Positions 17,686-29,335 of a stretch of DNA of 64,000 bases are shown one piece after another (position 1 is the stretch's first letter; every line of letters starts with the position of its first letter). The stretch covers positions 1,488,001 to 1,552,000 of the forward strand of contig OY970177.1 of assembly GCA_963707975.1 (NCBI GenBank). Reading direction: 5' to 3'. Below the pieces are notes generated by a model. It saw nothing but the letters and a program-made list of their open reading frames with translations, was not told the origin of the DNA and ran no database searches. This stretch comes from CAVVXX01 sp963707975 (GTDB lineage Bacteria > Pseudomonadota > Alphaproteobacteria > Micropepsales > Micropepsaceae). Both the position numbers and the translations under genes were made by a program.

Positions 17686-17778
17686 CGTCTTCATCGATCC
17701 AATCGCGTCCAGCGACAGTAAATTTTACTCCCGGCCGCTCTTTTCAAGACGCCAGCCGGATGCCGAAACTTGCAAACC

Positions 17779-21192
<3,414 letters not shown>

Positions 21193-21213
21193 TCGGCACT
21201 CGCAGCATTTTAT

Positions 21214-21347
21214 ACTCCCCCTCTGGGGGAGCTGTCCGGCGAAGCCGCGCAGCGGCGAAGACGGACTGAGGGGGCAGTGCGGAGGTGCCCCCTCCGTCAG
21301 CCTTCGTGCTTCGCGCTTTGGCTGACACCTCCCCCAAAGGGGGAGGA
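21214..21347. repeat. Long CTCCCC-type inverted repeat, copy A
   Basis: About 134 bp bounded by the hairpins ctccccctctgggggag and cctcccccaaagggggagg, with further inner inverted sequences (ctgagggggca... and gtgccccctccgtcag). It sits just upstream of carB. Together with the REP pair at 21492 it fills most of the 376 bp between carB and the Rieske gene. I see no gene there. Confidence 0.75.
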
Positions 21348-21491
21348 CAATTTTTGTGGCGTACCGTCATCGTCTCTCGTGCGCGAACCCGCGCACGCGG
21401 CTTTCCGCGCGGCGGCCATCGGATAAAGTTTCAGGCTAAGGGGACTGTCTAGCGGCGATTCCGGCCGGGGGCAACCCCGCGCAATTCGTTA

Positions 21492-21563
21492 CCCTCATGC
21501 TTCGACAAGCTCAGCATGAGGGTTTGCAAGATGGCCTCACCCTGAGCTTGTCGAAGGGTAAGG
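21492..21563. repeat. REP/BIME-like pair, locus 4
   Basis: Forward copy at 21493-21521 with arms CCTCATGCT/AGCATGAGG and loop tcgacaagctc. Reverse copy at 21535-21563 with arms CCTCACCCT and AGGGTAAGG. It lies directly after the Rieske oxygenase stop. Confidence 0.88.
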
Positions 21564-21568
21564 TAAAG

Positions 21569-22624
21569 CTAACTCCGCCACCGCAGCGTGCGTTCCTGAA
21601 CCGGGTTTTCGAACGGCGTGCCTGCGGCCACCGATTCCGCCCACGCTTTTTTCAGGCGGTAATACCAGAGGGCGGGCACATCGGCGTCTTGGATGAGCAT
21701 CTGCGGTGGATTGAACTTCAGCCCTTCGTTCTGCAACTCGACGATTTTGCGGTCCTGGCCCAGGAACGCGCGCGCGAAGGGGCGGAAGAACGGGCGGATC
21801 AAGTTCATCCAGCCGGCCGTCCAATAGAACACCTGCGTCGCCAGCGTGTGCGCGTGGTCAAGCGGCGTGACCGAGGTGAAGCCCAGCACTTCATTTCGCC
21901 CCGCCTTGATGTGCTCGAAGCGCAGGCCCGGCAGCTCGAAGCGGATTTCGGTGGAAAGCTCTCCGCCCAGAATTTTGTACATAAAGGAATTGGACGAAGG
22001 CTTATGCGCCACCATGGTGAAACCGCGCGTCGATGGCGCGTGGTGCTTCGCCTTCTCATGCATCGAGCTCTCGGTGCGCCACCACCAGGCATTGTGCACG
22101 AATGGCCCGTGCGCCGGATCCATCAGGCCGACGACGGCGTGATCGAGCTCGCAGGGAAACATCTGTGCCTCGACGAAGCGGGGCCGCGCGTTGCCGTCGC
22201 TGGCACGAATGGGAATTTTCGGGGGATCAAGCGTGGGCGGGCTTTCCGCTTTCGGATCGTTGGCGAAGTAAACCCAGATCAATCCGTCCTGCTCGCGGCA
22301 CGGATAAGATTGGACACGAATTTTTCCTACTTCGATGTTCTGGTCCTGCAGCACGGAAGGAATGACCGCGCATTGGCCATCGGGCTTAAAGCGCCAGCCA
22401 TGGTAGGGGCATTCCACTTCGCCGTCGCGGATGCGGCCCGCCGATAACGGCGCCGCGCGGTGCGGGCAGATGTCGCGCAGCGCGAAGGCGCGCCCCTCGC
22501 GCGTGCGCCCCAGCAGCACCGGCTCCGCGCAAATCATTTCGCGGCGCATCGCGCCGGGCGCAAGCGAGCGCGACAGCGCCGCCATGTACCAAAGATTTTT
22601 CAGGAAGGAATTGTAGTTTGTCAT
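21569..22624 (-). CDS. Rieske-type aromatic ring oxygenase alpha subunit
   Basis: Oxygenase of 351 residues. The N-terminal Rieske cluster ligands appear as CPHRAAPL and CPYHGWRF. The mononuclear iron region has ELDHAVVGLMDPAHGPFVHN, matching the D-x2-H-x4-H type site of the vanillate O-demethylase/PaO-like group. No reductase or ferredoxin is adjacent. The FAD reductase/ferredoxin pair at 4-5.5 kb is a possible partner, which is inference only. The substrate is unknown. Confidence 0.85.
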   Translation of the reverse strand: MTNYNSFLKNLWYMAALSRSLAPGAMRREMICAEPVLLGRTREGRAFALRDICPHRAAPLSAGRIRDGEVECPYHGWRFKPDGQCAVIPSVLQDQNIEVGKIRVQSYPCREQDGLIWVYFANDPKAESPPTLDPPKIPIRASDGNARPRFVEAQMFPCELDHAVVGLMDPAHGPFVHNAWWWRTESSMHEKAKHHAPSTRGFTMVAHKPSSNSFMYKILGGELSTEIRFELPGLRFEHIKAGRNEVLGFTSVTPLDHAHTLATQVFYWTAGWMNLIRPFFRPFARAFLGQDRKIVELQNEGLKFNPPQMLIQDADVPALWYYRLKKAWAESVAAGTPFENPVQERTLRWRS

Positions 22625-22647
22625 CTAATGTGAACGCATTTTATCCG

Positions 22648-22719
22648 CCTCACCCTTCGACAAGCTCAGGGTGAGGCGATTTCCTATACCCTCATGCTGA
22701 GCTTGTCGAAGCATGAGGG
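22648..22719. repeat. REP/BIME-like pair, locus 5
   Basis: Forward copy at 22648-22676 with arms CCTCACCCT/AGGGTGAGG. Reverse copy at 22690-22718 with arms CCTCATGCT/AGCATGAGG. Both copies are perfect in the arms. It lies between the DUF4340 gene and the Rieske gene. Confidence 0.9.
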
Positions 22720-22730
22720 TAAATGCGCGG

Positions 22731-23810
22731 TCATTGTTGATCCGGCGCAGGCGCCGGTTGGTTCGCGCCGCCGGCCGGCTTCAAGAGGTTGTCTAGGGGT
22801 GTCAGAAACTGCTTGGCCTTGTAATCCGGCAGCTTGAAGGCCCAGCCGCCAGCGCGCGCATTGAGCGTGGCGGCTTCGGCCTGAGATTCGGGGGTAGAGC
22901 CCGCGGCAAGAATGCTCGCCCAATAGGTCTGGCCCTGCAGGATCAGTTTCACCGCGACGGTCAGGCCGTCGAAAGTCGTGCTGTTGACTTGCGCCGCGCG
23001 GCTAAAATCGAAATTGGCTGTTGGCTGCACGTCGTCGAAGGTGAAGCCGACGATGGCCGCGCCCACGCCATCGGGCGCGCCATCGTAAACAAGCGCGCGC
23101 CCCGCGGGTATTTCGGCAAGCTTGAAATCAGGGTCATCTTTTTTCTCGCGCGACACGGTGTAGGCATCGCCCTCGAGCGGCGTCACCACCGTTTCCTTGA
23201 TCCGCTCGCGCGCAATCGTGAGTACGCGCTTGTTCAGCCAATCGCCGATATCCGGCTTGGCCACAAGATAACCGCGCGCGAGCCAGGCCTGATTGTCGCC
23301 AGGCTTGCGCACATAGATGCCGGTGCGTCCCTGGGCGTCTGTCGCCTCGTCGGTCTTGCCCAGCAGCAGCGCCGCAAGCGCTTTGCCTGTGCTGTCGAAC
23401 AGCGTGACGCCGGCCGCATCGCCGCCTTTGGCGGGATCGACAAGGCCGGTATAGCTCAACATTTCCGGGTTCGAAGTCTTTGGCTCGATCGCCTCAAGCT
23501 CGGCCATGGCGACGGCGGTCTGGCGCACCTGCGTTTCATCGGCGGAGAAGCCGCCCTTTTCCACGATCACCCAACCCTTGGCCTTGTCGTAACGGATGGT
23601 GAATTTGCCGGATTTTGATTCCACGCTTATGGCGGCGAGATCGTCGAGTTGATTTTTCAGATCCGGAAAAAACAGATGCGGCTGGTATTTGGGCGCCATT
23701 TCGGAGGCGTTTTGCGTGACCGACACGAAAGCCAGCACGACGAAGACAAAAGTCACCGCGCCCAGAATTGCGAGGTTGCGGCGGCGCGGATCGGCGAACA
23801 GTTTTTTCAT
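22731..23810 (-). CDS. DUF4340-domain membrane-anchored protein of a Gld-type ABC system
   Basis: Protein of 359 residues with one N-terminal TM helix (about residues 12-33) and a large extracytoplasmic part of the DUF4340 type. The C-terminus is Pro/Ala rich. The start ATG at 23810 overlaps the stop of the preceding gene as TAATG; an ATG 14 codons upstream would lie inside that gene. It is the last of four genes (ATPase, permease, GldG-like, DUF4340) that recur together in many bacteria. The role is unknown; it probably binds or presents something in the periplasm. Confidence 0.85.
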   Translation of the reverse strand: MKKLFADPRRRNLAILGAVTFVFVVLAFVSVTQNASEMAPKYQPHLFFPDLKNQLDDLAAISVESKSGKFTIRYDKAKGWVIVEKGGFSADETQVRQTAVAMAELEAIEPKTSNPEMLSYTGLVDPAKGGDAAGVTLFDSTGKALAALLLGKTDEATDAQGRTGIYVRKPGDNQAWLARGYLVAKPDIGDWLNKRVLTIARERIKETVVTPLEGDAYTVSREKKDDPDFKLAEIPAGRALVYDGAPDGVGAAIVGFTFDDVQPTANFDFSRAAQVNSTTFDGLTVAVKLILQGQTYWASILAAGSTPESQAEAATLNARAGGWAFKLPDYKAKQFLTPLDNLLKPAGGANQPAPAPDQQ

Positions 23811-25765
23811 TACAGGCCTCTTGCCCGCGCGCGCCTGCGGCGGCGCAGCCACGCCAGACAGATGGCGAAAGCCGCCACCAAAATCGGCACCAGCGCGATA
23901 TTGATGAAGGCCAGCCGCGCGCCCAGCCGCTCGACGTCGCTGCGCAAATTGGCCTGCACCTCACGCAACGCCGCGCGGCTCTCGACCAGCTGACGGCGGA
24001 ATTTTTCTATCTCGGCCTGCTGCGCGGACGACAGCATTTCGCCTTTGGCGTTCGCGGGCTGGCCCTTGGCCGGCGCATTTTCGCCGCCGCCTTCGCCTTG
24101 CAGATCGCGCAAATGGCCTTCGGCTTCCGCAACCTTCTGCTGCAAGCTTTGCGCTTCGGCGAGGAAGCGGCTTTCCGCCTGGCGCTGCAATTCCAGCACC
24201 ACGGTGAACGGCCGGTCCGAGCGCGCGCGCGTGCGCAGGGCGATAAGGTCGGACGAACCCATCATGTTTTCGACCGCATTGACCACGAAAGCGGCGTTGT
24301 CGGCCGTCGGCACGGCCATGCGCTGGCCCAGCACGTTTTGCACCTGCACCCAGAAGCGGTCGTCAAACAGATCGCTGTCGGCCATGACGATGACGTTGAT
24401 GTTCTTCGCCTCGCCGATAGAAGCGGGAAGCGGCGGCGGCGGCGGCGCGCCCTGGGCAAGCGGCTCGTTCGGCGCGCCCTTCGGGAATGCCGATTTGGCG
24501 GGGCCGAAGATGCGCGCGGCGATAAACAATTTTTCTCCGCTGGGCTGGAAGCTGCGCAGCAAATCCTGCGGCTGCGTCATCACGCGCACCACGTTGGTGT
24601 CGAGCAATTGCGATTCCGCCGAGCTGCGCACCAGCGGAGAGAAGTGCGTGGTGGCATGCGGAATGGGTCTCAGCGCCCCCACCGTGGCAAGATTGAGCTG
24701 CTTCAGATTGGCGGTGACGGGATCGGTGGGGCTGAAATCGCTGCCATCCGGATTGTCGGAAGAAAGACGCAGCCAGACGATATAATCGACGGCGGAGTCC
24801 GGCGAATCGGGCGACATCTGCACGTGCTGCGCGCGCGCGGCGTCGGCCACCACTTTGGTGGGATCGTAAGCCACCCCCCAGGTCTTGAGCAGCGGTTCGA
24901 GATCGGAGGTCGCACTGGATTGCATCCCCGGCTGGCCGCCGCTGGCAGTGGCGATTTCCGAAAGCGGGTCGACGAAGACGATGGCGCGCCCGCCACGCAG
25001 CACAAACTGGTCGATGGCATAGAGCGTTTTGTCGCTGAGCGGCTTGGGGTGCACGATCAGCAGGGTCGAAATATCCGCCGGGATGCGATCGATATCCTGA
25101 TCCAGCATCTGCAAGTCGAACGAATCATGCAGCTGCTGATAGATCACGAATGGCTGCGACTTGCCTTGCATCGCCGCCGCCATGCCGCCCGCGCCAGAAT
25201 CGAGCGGCAGGCTGGTGATGATGCCGAGCTTGGGCTTCGCGGGCGAGGACAGGTGATAGATGAATGTGCTGAGATCGTATTCGAGATATTGCTCGCGGCT
25301 CTGGTTGAAGAAGGGAATGGTTTCCTGCCCGCCCACGCTACTGGTGCCGGCAAGGCCGAAATAGACATTGTCGCCTTCCTGCGTCGGCACGGCGGTCAGG
25401 CCTGCCGCCACCGCGTCGTCCTCGGCAGGCGTGTAGGCCTCGGGATCGATTTCCTGAAGGATAAGTTTGCCGTGCGCCAGCGCCACATATTCCTGCAAGA
25501 GATCGCGCACGCGGCTCGCATAAGCGCGCACTTGGGAGTAATTGGCCGCAACCTCGCGGCTGTAGAAGAAGCGGAGCGTGATCGGTTCCGGAATCTTGGC
25601 CAGCGTCGCGCGCGTGCCATCGGAAAGCGTGTACAGACCGTTTTCCGTGAGGTCGAAGCGGGCGTTGTGCAGCCAGTTGTCGGAAACGATATTGACCGCC
25701 ACGAACAATATGGCGGCAAGCACGATGGCCGTGAGCGCGTAAACTTTGCGGGAGAGCGGCTTCAT
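23810..25765 (-). CDS. GldG-like auxiliary subunit of an ABC transporter
   Basis: Protein of 651 residues. An N-terminal TM helix (about 8-30) is followed by a large extracytoplasmic domain resembling the ABC-type uncharacterised auxiliary (GldG) family, then a coiled-coil-rich segment (about 520-610), and a C-terminal TM helix (about 622-645) ending in a basic tail. A Pro-rich run lies near residue 440. Its start is 4 bp after the permease stop. In Bacteroidetes GldG works with GldF and GldA in gliding; here there is no other gliding gene, so transport or envelope remodelling is more likely. Confidence 0.85.
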   Translation of the reverse strand: MKPLSRKVYALTAIVLAAILFVAVNIVSDNWLHNARFDLTENGLYTLSDGTRATLAKIPEPITLRFFYSREVAANYSQVRAYASRVRDLLQEYVALAHGKLILQEIDPEAYTPAEDDAVAAGLTAVPTQEGDNVYFGLAGTSSVGGQETIPFFNQSREQYLEYDLSTFIYHLSSPAKPKLGIITSLPLDSGAGGMAAAMQGKSQPFVIYQQLHDSFDLQMLDQDIDRIPADISTLLIVHPKPLSDKTLYAIDQFVLRGGRAIVFVDPLSEIATASGGQPGMQSSATSDLEPLLKTWGVAYDPTKVVADAARAQHVQMSPDSPDSAVDYIVWLRLSSDNPDGSDFSPTDPVTANLKQLNLATVGALRPIPHATTHFSPLVRSSAESQLLDTNVVRVMTQPQDLLRSFQPSGEKLFIAARIFGPAKSAFPKGAPNEPLAQGAPPPPPLPASIGEAKNINVIVMADSDLFDDRFWVQVQNVLGQRMAVPTADNAAFVVNAVENMMGSSDLIALRTRARSDRPFTVVLELQRQAESRFLAEAQSLQQKVAEAEGHLRDLQGEGGGENAPAKGQPANAKGEMLSSAQQAEIEKFRRQLVESRAALREVQANLRSDVERLGARLAFINIALVPILVAAFAICLAWLRRRRRARARGL

Positions 25766-25769
25766 CGCG

Positions 25770-26504
25770 TCAGCCCGCCTTCTTGAGATCGACCACGACG
25801 ATGGTGGCGGTCAGGAACAATGCGATCAGCGAGGCGAAATAGATCACGTCGCGTAGATCGATGACGCCGCTGGAAATCGCCGAAAAATGGGTGAGGAAGC
25901 TGAACGACGAAATGGCATTGACGAGGGCCAGCGGCGCCCAGGCCTTGAAGAAATCGAGCACCAGCGGCGCGCCTGAAACCGTGAACAGGAAACACACCAC
26001 CACGCTGACGATGAAGGCGATCACCTGGTGCGAGGTGGTGGCCGAAATGGCGGAAGCGATGGCGAGATAGGCGCCCGCCATGAACAGGCTGCCGATATAG
26101 CCCGCGAGGATCACGCCATTATCGGGATTGCCCAGATAATTGACCGTGATCCAGATGGGAAAAGTGAGCGCCAGCGCCACGCCGGTGAACGCCCAGGCGG
26201 CGAGGAATTTGCCCACCACCGTCGCCCACAGCGGTACGGGAAGCGTCAGCAGCAATTCCATCGTGCCGGTGCGGCGCTCCTCCGCCCACAGCCGCATGCC
26301 GATGGCCGGCACCAGGAACAGATAAAGCCACGGGTGATAGCCGAAGAACACGCCGAGATCGGCGCTGCCATTGTCGTAGAAGCGGCCTATGTAAAAGGTG
26401 AAGGCGCCCATCACGAACAGGAAAATCACGATGAACACGTAAGCCAGCGGCGTCGCGAAATAGGCCGCGAATTCGCGCTTGAAGATGGGCCACACCTGTT
26501 TCAT
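25770..26504 (-). CDS. ABC transporter permease, ABC-2/GldF type
   Basis: Membrane protein of 244 residues with about six TM helices, beginning with VWPIFKREFAAYFATPLAYV, the typical amphipathic start of ABC-2 permeases. The conserved ERRTGTMELLLTLPV loop is present near residue 77. The ATPase gene lies upstream, but a 136-bp repeat at 26530-26665 separates the two. The GldG-like gene follows at once. Confidence 0.9.
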   Translation of the reverse strand: MKQVWPIFKREFAAYFATPLAYVFIVIFLFVMGAFTFYIGRFYDNGSADLGVFFGYHPWLYLFLVPAIGMRLWAEERRTGTMELLLTLPVPLWATVVGKFLAAWAFTGVALALTFPIWITVNYLGNPDNGVILAGYIGSLFMAGAYLAIASAISATTSHQVIAFIVSVVVCFLFTVSGAPLVLDFFKAWAPLALVNAISSFSFLTHFSAISSGVIDLRDVIYFASLIALFLTATIVVVDLKKAG

Positions 26505-26529
26505 CTGCGCGGACCCCGTGTCCCAACTT

Positions 26530-26665
26530 TTCCTCCCCCGTTGTTACGGGGGAGGTCGATCCGGCGAAGCCGGATCGGGCGGGGGGAACGGCGCTGCCCC
26601 CCTCGCCCAGCCACCAGCTTCGCAAGTGGCTGGGCACTCCCCCCGTAACGAGGGGGGGAGAAATA
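26530..26665. repeat. Long CTCCCC-type inverted repeat, copy B
   Basis: About 136 bp. The ends are ttcctcccccgttgttacgg and its near-complement ccccccgtaacgaggggggg. Inner palindromes are gatccggcgaagccggatc and cagccaccagcttcgcaagtggctg. It separates the ATPase and permease genes of one transporter and is very similar to copy D at 45115-45254. Confidence 0.85.
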
Positions 26666-26679
26666 GATTTTCAGCGCGC

Positions 26680-27414
26680 TCATGGGTGCGCCTCGCGCGC
26701 GCGGGCTTCGTCCGACGTGGTGAGCGAACGGAATACGTCGTCGAGCGGCCCGCGCAGCAGCAATTTCGCGGGCGTTGAGTCGATGACGATGTTGCCGCGG
26801 TCGATGATCACCGCGCGCGAGCAGACGGCTTCCACTTCCTCCAGCAGATGGGTGGAAATGATGATGGCTTTTTCCGGCGCCATGGCGCGCAGCAAGGTGC
26901 GCACGCTGTGTTTCTGGTTGGGATCGAGGCCGTCGGTGGGTTCGTCCATGATCAGCACCGGCGGATCGTGCAGGATCGCCTGCGCCAGACCCACACGCCG
27001 CTTGAAGCCCTTGGAGAGCGTTTCGATCGGCTGGTCGAGCACCGGTTCAAGCTCGGTCTTGGCGGCGGCGGCGCTTGCGCGCTTTTTCGCATCTTCGCCG
27101 CGGAACCCGCGCACCGCCGCGATAAAGGCAAGGAAGTGCCTAGGCGTCATGTCGCCGTAAGCGGGCGCTCCTTCCGGCAGGTAGCCCAGCATCGCCTGCG
27201 CCGCCGTGGTGTCGGTTTCGATGTCGTGCCCGCAGATGCGCGCGCGGCCCGAGGTGGGCGCAAGAAAACCCGTGATCATCTTCATGGTGGTGGATTTGCC
27301 GGCGCCGTTCGGCCCCAGAAAGCCCAGCACCTCGCCTTTGCCGACGGTGAGATCGATGCCGTTCACGGCAAAGATATCGCCGAAGTGCTTGGTCAGTTGT
27401 TCGATCTCGATCAT
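26680..27414 (-). CDS. ABC transporter ATP-binding protein, GldA/multidrug type
   Basis: ATPase of about 244 residues with Walker A GPNGAGKST, signature LSKGFKRRVGLAQA, Walker B VLIMDEPTDGLDP and the H-loop STHLLEE. I start at the ATG at 27414 (MIEIEQLTKHFG), or an ATG two codons before it. The upstream frame would translate the REP element. It powers the permease/GldG/DUF4340 system that follows on the same strand. Confidence 0.93.
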   Translation of the reverse strand: MIEIEQLTKHFGDIFAVNGIDLTVGKGEVLGFLGPNGAGKSTTMKMITGFLAPTSGRARICGHDIETDTTAAQAMLGYLPEGAPAYGDMTPRHFLAFIAAVRGFRGEDAKKRASAAAAKTELEPVLDQPIETLSKGFKRRVGLAQAILHDPPVLIMDEPTDGLDPNQKHSVRTLLRAMAPEKAIIISTHLLEEVEAVCSRAVIIDRGNIVIDSTPAKLLLRGPLDDVFRSLTTSDEARAREAHP

Positions 27415-27498
27415 GGCCATGGGCGGAGGGGTACACGAGGAAGGCCGGGTTTGCTTAGAAAAATCGGCCGCCATCCGCAAGGGGCGAGGCGTTACAAT

Positions 27499-27571
27499 CC
27501 CCTCATGCTTCGACAAGCTCAGCATGAGTGCAGGGAACGAAAAACCTCACCCTAAGATTGCCGAAGGGCGA
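27499..27571. repeat. REP/BIME-like pair, locus 6 (one copy decayed)
   Basis: Forward copy at 27500-27528 is intact in its stem but ends AGCATGAGT. The reverse copy at about 27545-27570 is degenerate (cctcaccctaagattgccg). It lies upstream of the ABC ATPase gene. Confidence 0.8.
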
Positions 27572-27631
27572 ATCGGTCATGGGCAAACCTCCGGCGTGGG
27601 AGGTGTTGCAAGTCTGATCATGAGGTAAAAA

Positions 27632-27772
27632 GTCGGCTGGCGGGCCAAACCTTGGCCGGAAGGGGCTGGGGGGCTGGGTTCAATCTTCCCGTCAGGGCCT
27701 TAAAGCCAGCCAGCCGACGCTCTAAAGATGGCGGGGTAAAAGGGCGCCCCCGTGACCCGATTGGGGCGTTTT
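27632..27772. other. Structured non-coding segment upstream of the O-methyltransferase
   Basis: In the roughly 280 bp between the ABC and O-methyltransferase genes I see a 10-bp perfect inverted repeat (gtcggctggc at 27632-27641, gccagccgac at 27709-27718) enclosing a GC-rich core with the smaller hairpin ggccaaaccttggcc. This is followed by CGCCCC-N12-GGGGCG-TTTT at 27745-27772, which looks like an intrinsic terminator on the plus strand. It could be a leader or small RNA. No known family is recognised. Confidence 0.4.
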
Positions 27773-27808
27773 CGTGACCCCAAAAGCGGGAATTTCGAGG
27801 AAACAGCC

Positions 27809-28465
27809 ATGAGCAGTGCCATTGGCGTAGGCAAGCAGGTGCGGACCTATCTGGCGCGGGTGGGCGTGCGCGAGCATGCCCAGCTCGCACGCTGCCGGCG
27901 CGACACGGCGAAAATGCCGCGGGCAGAAATGCAGATCGCGCCCGAGCAGGGCGCGGCGATGGGCGTTCTCGCGAAAGTGATCGGCGCCAGGCGCTATCTC
28001 GAAATCGGCAGCTTCACCGGTTACAGCGCCTTGTCGGTGGCGCTGGCATTGCCGAAGAGCGGCAGGGTTGTTTGCCTCGACATCAGCGACGATTATCTCA
28101 AGCTCGCGCGAAAATACTGGCAGGCGGCAGGCGTGGCGGGACAGATCGAAACGCGCATTGCGCCCGCGGTGAAGTCACTAGACGCCATGATTGCTGCGCG
28201 CGAGAAGCCCTTCGACATGGCGTTCATCGACGCCGACAAGAAAAACTACGGCCGCTATTACGAGCGTGTGCTCAAGCTCGTCCGCAAAGGCGGGCTCATT
28301 TTGATCGACAACTCGCTTTGGTATGGCCGCGTTGCCGATCCCAAAGTGAACGATCCCGATACGCGTGCCATCCGCGCGCTCAACAAAAAGATCCACGGCG
28401 ACAGGCGCGTGGACATGGCGCTGGCAACCATAGGCGACGGCCTAATGATGGCGCACAAACGCTAG
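27809..28465 (+). CDS. SAM-dependent O-methyltransferase, class of caffeoyl-CoA/catechol type
   Basis: Enzyme of 218 residues of the cation-dependent O-methyltransferase family. The SAM site YLEIGSFTGYSALSVALALP, the acidic VVCLDISDDY and the metal/substrate motif FIDADKKNYGRYYE are visible, and LILIDNSLWYGRVADP is the typical late motif. The ATG at 27809 gives the family length; an upstream ATG at 27752 would translate the terminator-like hairpin. A REP pair follows its stop. Confidence 0.9.
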   Translation: MSSAIGVGKQVRTYLARVGVREHAQLARCRRDTAKMPRAEMQIAPEQGAAMGVLAKVIGARRYLEIGSFTGYSALSVALALPKSGRVVCLDISDDYLKLARKYWQAAGVAGQIETRIAPAVKSLDAMIAAREKPFDMAFIDADKKNYGRYYERVLKLVRKGGLILIDNSLWYGRVADPKVNDPDTRAIRALNKKIHGDRRVDMALATIGDGLMMAHKR

Positions 28466-28537
28466 CCTCACCCTTCGACAAGCTCAGGGTGAGGTCCAGT
28501 TTTTCGCCCTCATGCTGAGCCCGTCGAAGCATGAGGG
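28466..28537. repeat. REP/BIME-like pair, locus 7
   Basis: Forward copy at 28466-28494 with arms CCTCACCCT/AGGGTGAGG. Reverse copy at 28508-28536 with arms CCTCATGCT/AGCATGAGG. It begins one base after the O-methyltransferase stop. Confidence 0.9.
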
Positions 28538-28576
28538 CATCTGAAATGCCCCTTGCCGGAAGCGCCCATTCGTTCC

Positions 28577-28993
28577 ATGCTTCCCCCGATGGTCGACGAA
28601 CCGATAGCGTTCGTCCGTGCGGAAGCGCCGTCCCGGCCCGCACGGAACAATTCCTGGGGCGGTTATTCCTCCTCGAGCTGGAGCGGGGCGTGCGTGCATT
28701 TCGAGCGCCGCGAGCTCGACCGCATTCTTAACATCTATGGCCGCATGGTGATCGACGGCGAATGGCGCGATTACGCCATCGACTTTCAGGAAGAGGCGGC
28801 GGTGTTTTCCATTTTCCGGCGCTCGAGCGAGATGCCGCTCTATCGCGTCGAGAAGCGCCCGAAATCGAGAAACCGTCAGGGTCAATACGCCATTGTCGCA
28901 GCGAGCGGACACGTGCTGAAACGCGGACACGATCTGGCGCAGGTGTTGCGGATTTTCGAGCGCACGCTGATCCGGGCCATCGCGGCGGAATAA
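28577..28993 (+). CDS. DUF2794 domain protein
   Basis: Protein of about 138 residues matching the alphaproteobacterial DUF2794 family: FERRELDRILNIYGRMVIDGEWRDY is followed by a conserved IDFQEEAAVFSIFRR core. The function is unknown. The start may be the ATG at 28577 or 28589, or a TTG at 28553. It is soluble with no signal peptide. Confidence 0.8.
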   Translation: MLPPMVDEPIAFVRAEAPSRPARNNSWGGYSSSSWSGACVHFERRELDRILNIYGRMVIDGEWRDYAIDFQEEAAVFSIFRRSSEMPLYRVEKRPKSRNRQGQYAIVAASGHVLKRGHDLAQVLRIFERTLIRAIAAE

Positions 28994-29019
28994 TTTTTCG
29001 CGGCCGGCAAAAATCTTGG

Positions 29020-29068
29020 ATTACCCCTTGACAGCGTGGCGCTCCATACCCGCCTCACACTTATCTCT
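29020..29068 (+). repeat. Shared TTGACA-box element, copy 1
   Basis: The stretch starting ACCCCTTGACAGCGTGGCGC and running on through TCCATACCCGCCT recurs in inverted orientation at 42120-42170 with only a few changes. It contains a consensus -35 hexamer but no clear -10. The 340 bp between DUF2794 and the BI-1 gene holds only this, some AT-rich sequence and the terminator below. Confidence 0.5.
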
Positions 29069-29277
29069 GGAAATCCGCGCGGAAAACGGGCCTTGGCCCC
29101 CGAAAAGGGGCGAAGCCCTTGAACGCGCTTGCATCATTGAGCCCTGAGGCGAAGCTGAACATGCGACGATGACGCCGCCACCATAAGGCCAATATGAACG
29201 GCTAAAAAATTCTGCTTCCGGTTGGGCGGGCGAATTGCGCCTTGACCGCAAATTTTTCAATTTTCCTTTTTCTCAAA

Positions 29278-29313
29278 AATTAAAAAGGCCCCGGCGCAAA
29301 CCGGAGCCTTTGT
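29278..29313 (-). terminator. Intrinsic terminator after the BI-1 gene
   Basis: Read on the minus strand, AAGGCTCCGG-TTTGCG-CCGGGGCCTT is followed by TTTAATTTTT. It lies 23 bp past the BI-1 stop. Confidence 0.8.
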
Positions 29314-29335
29314 CAAAGGGTTAGAGTGATGGAAT

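Noticed and set aside
23768..25786. 672-codon open frame on the plus strand
   Set aside because: It lies opposite the GldG-like gene, is dominated by Arg, His and Gly, and has no family motifs. High GC keeps antisense frames open.
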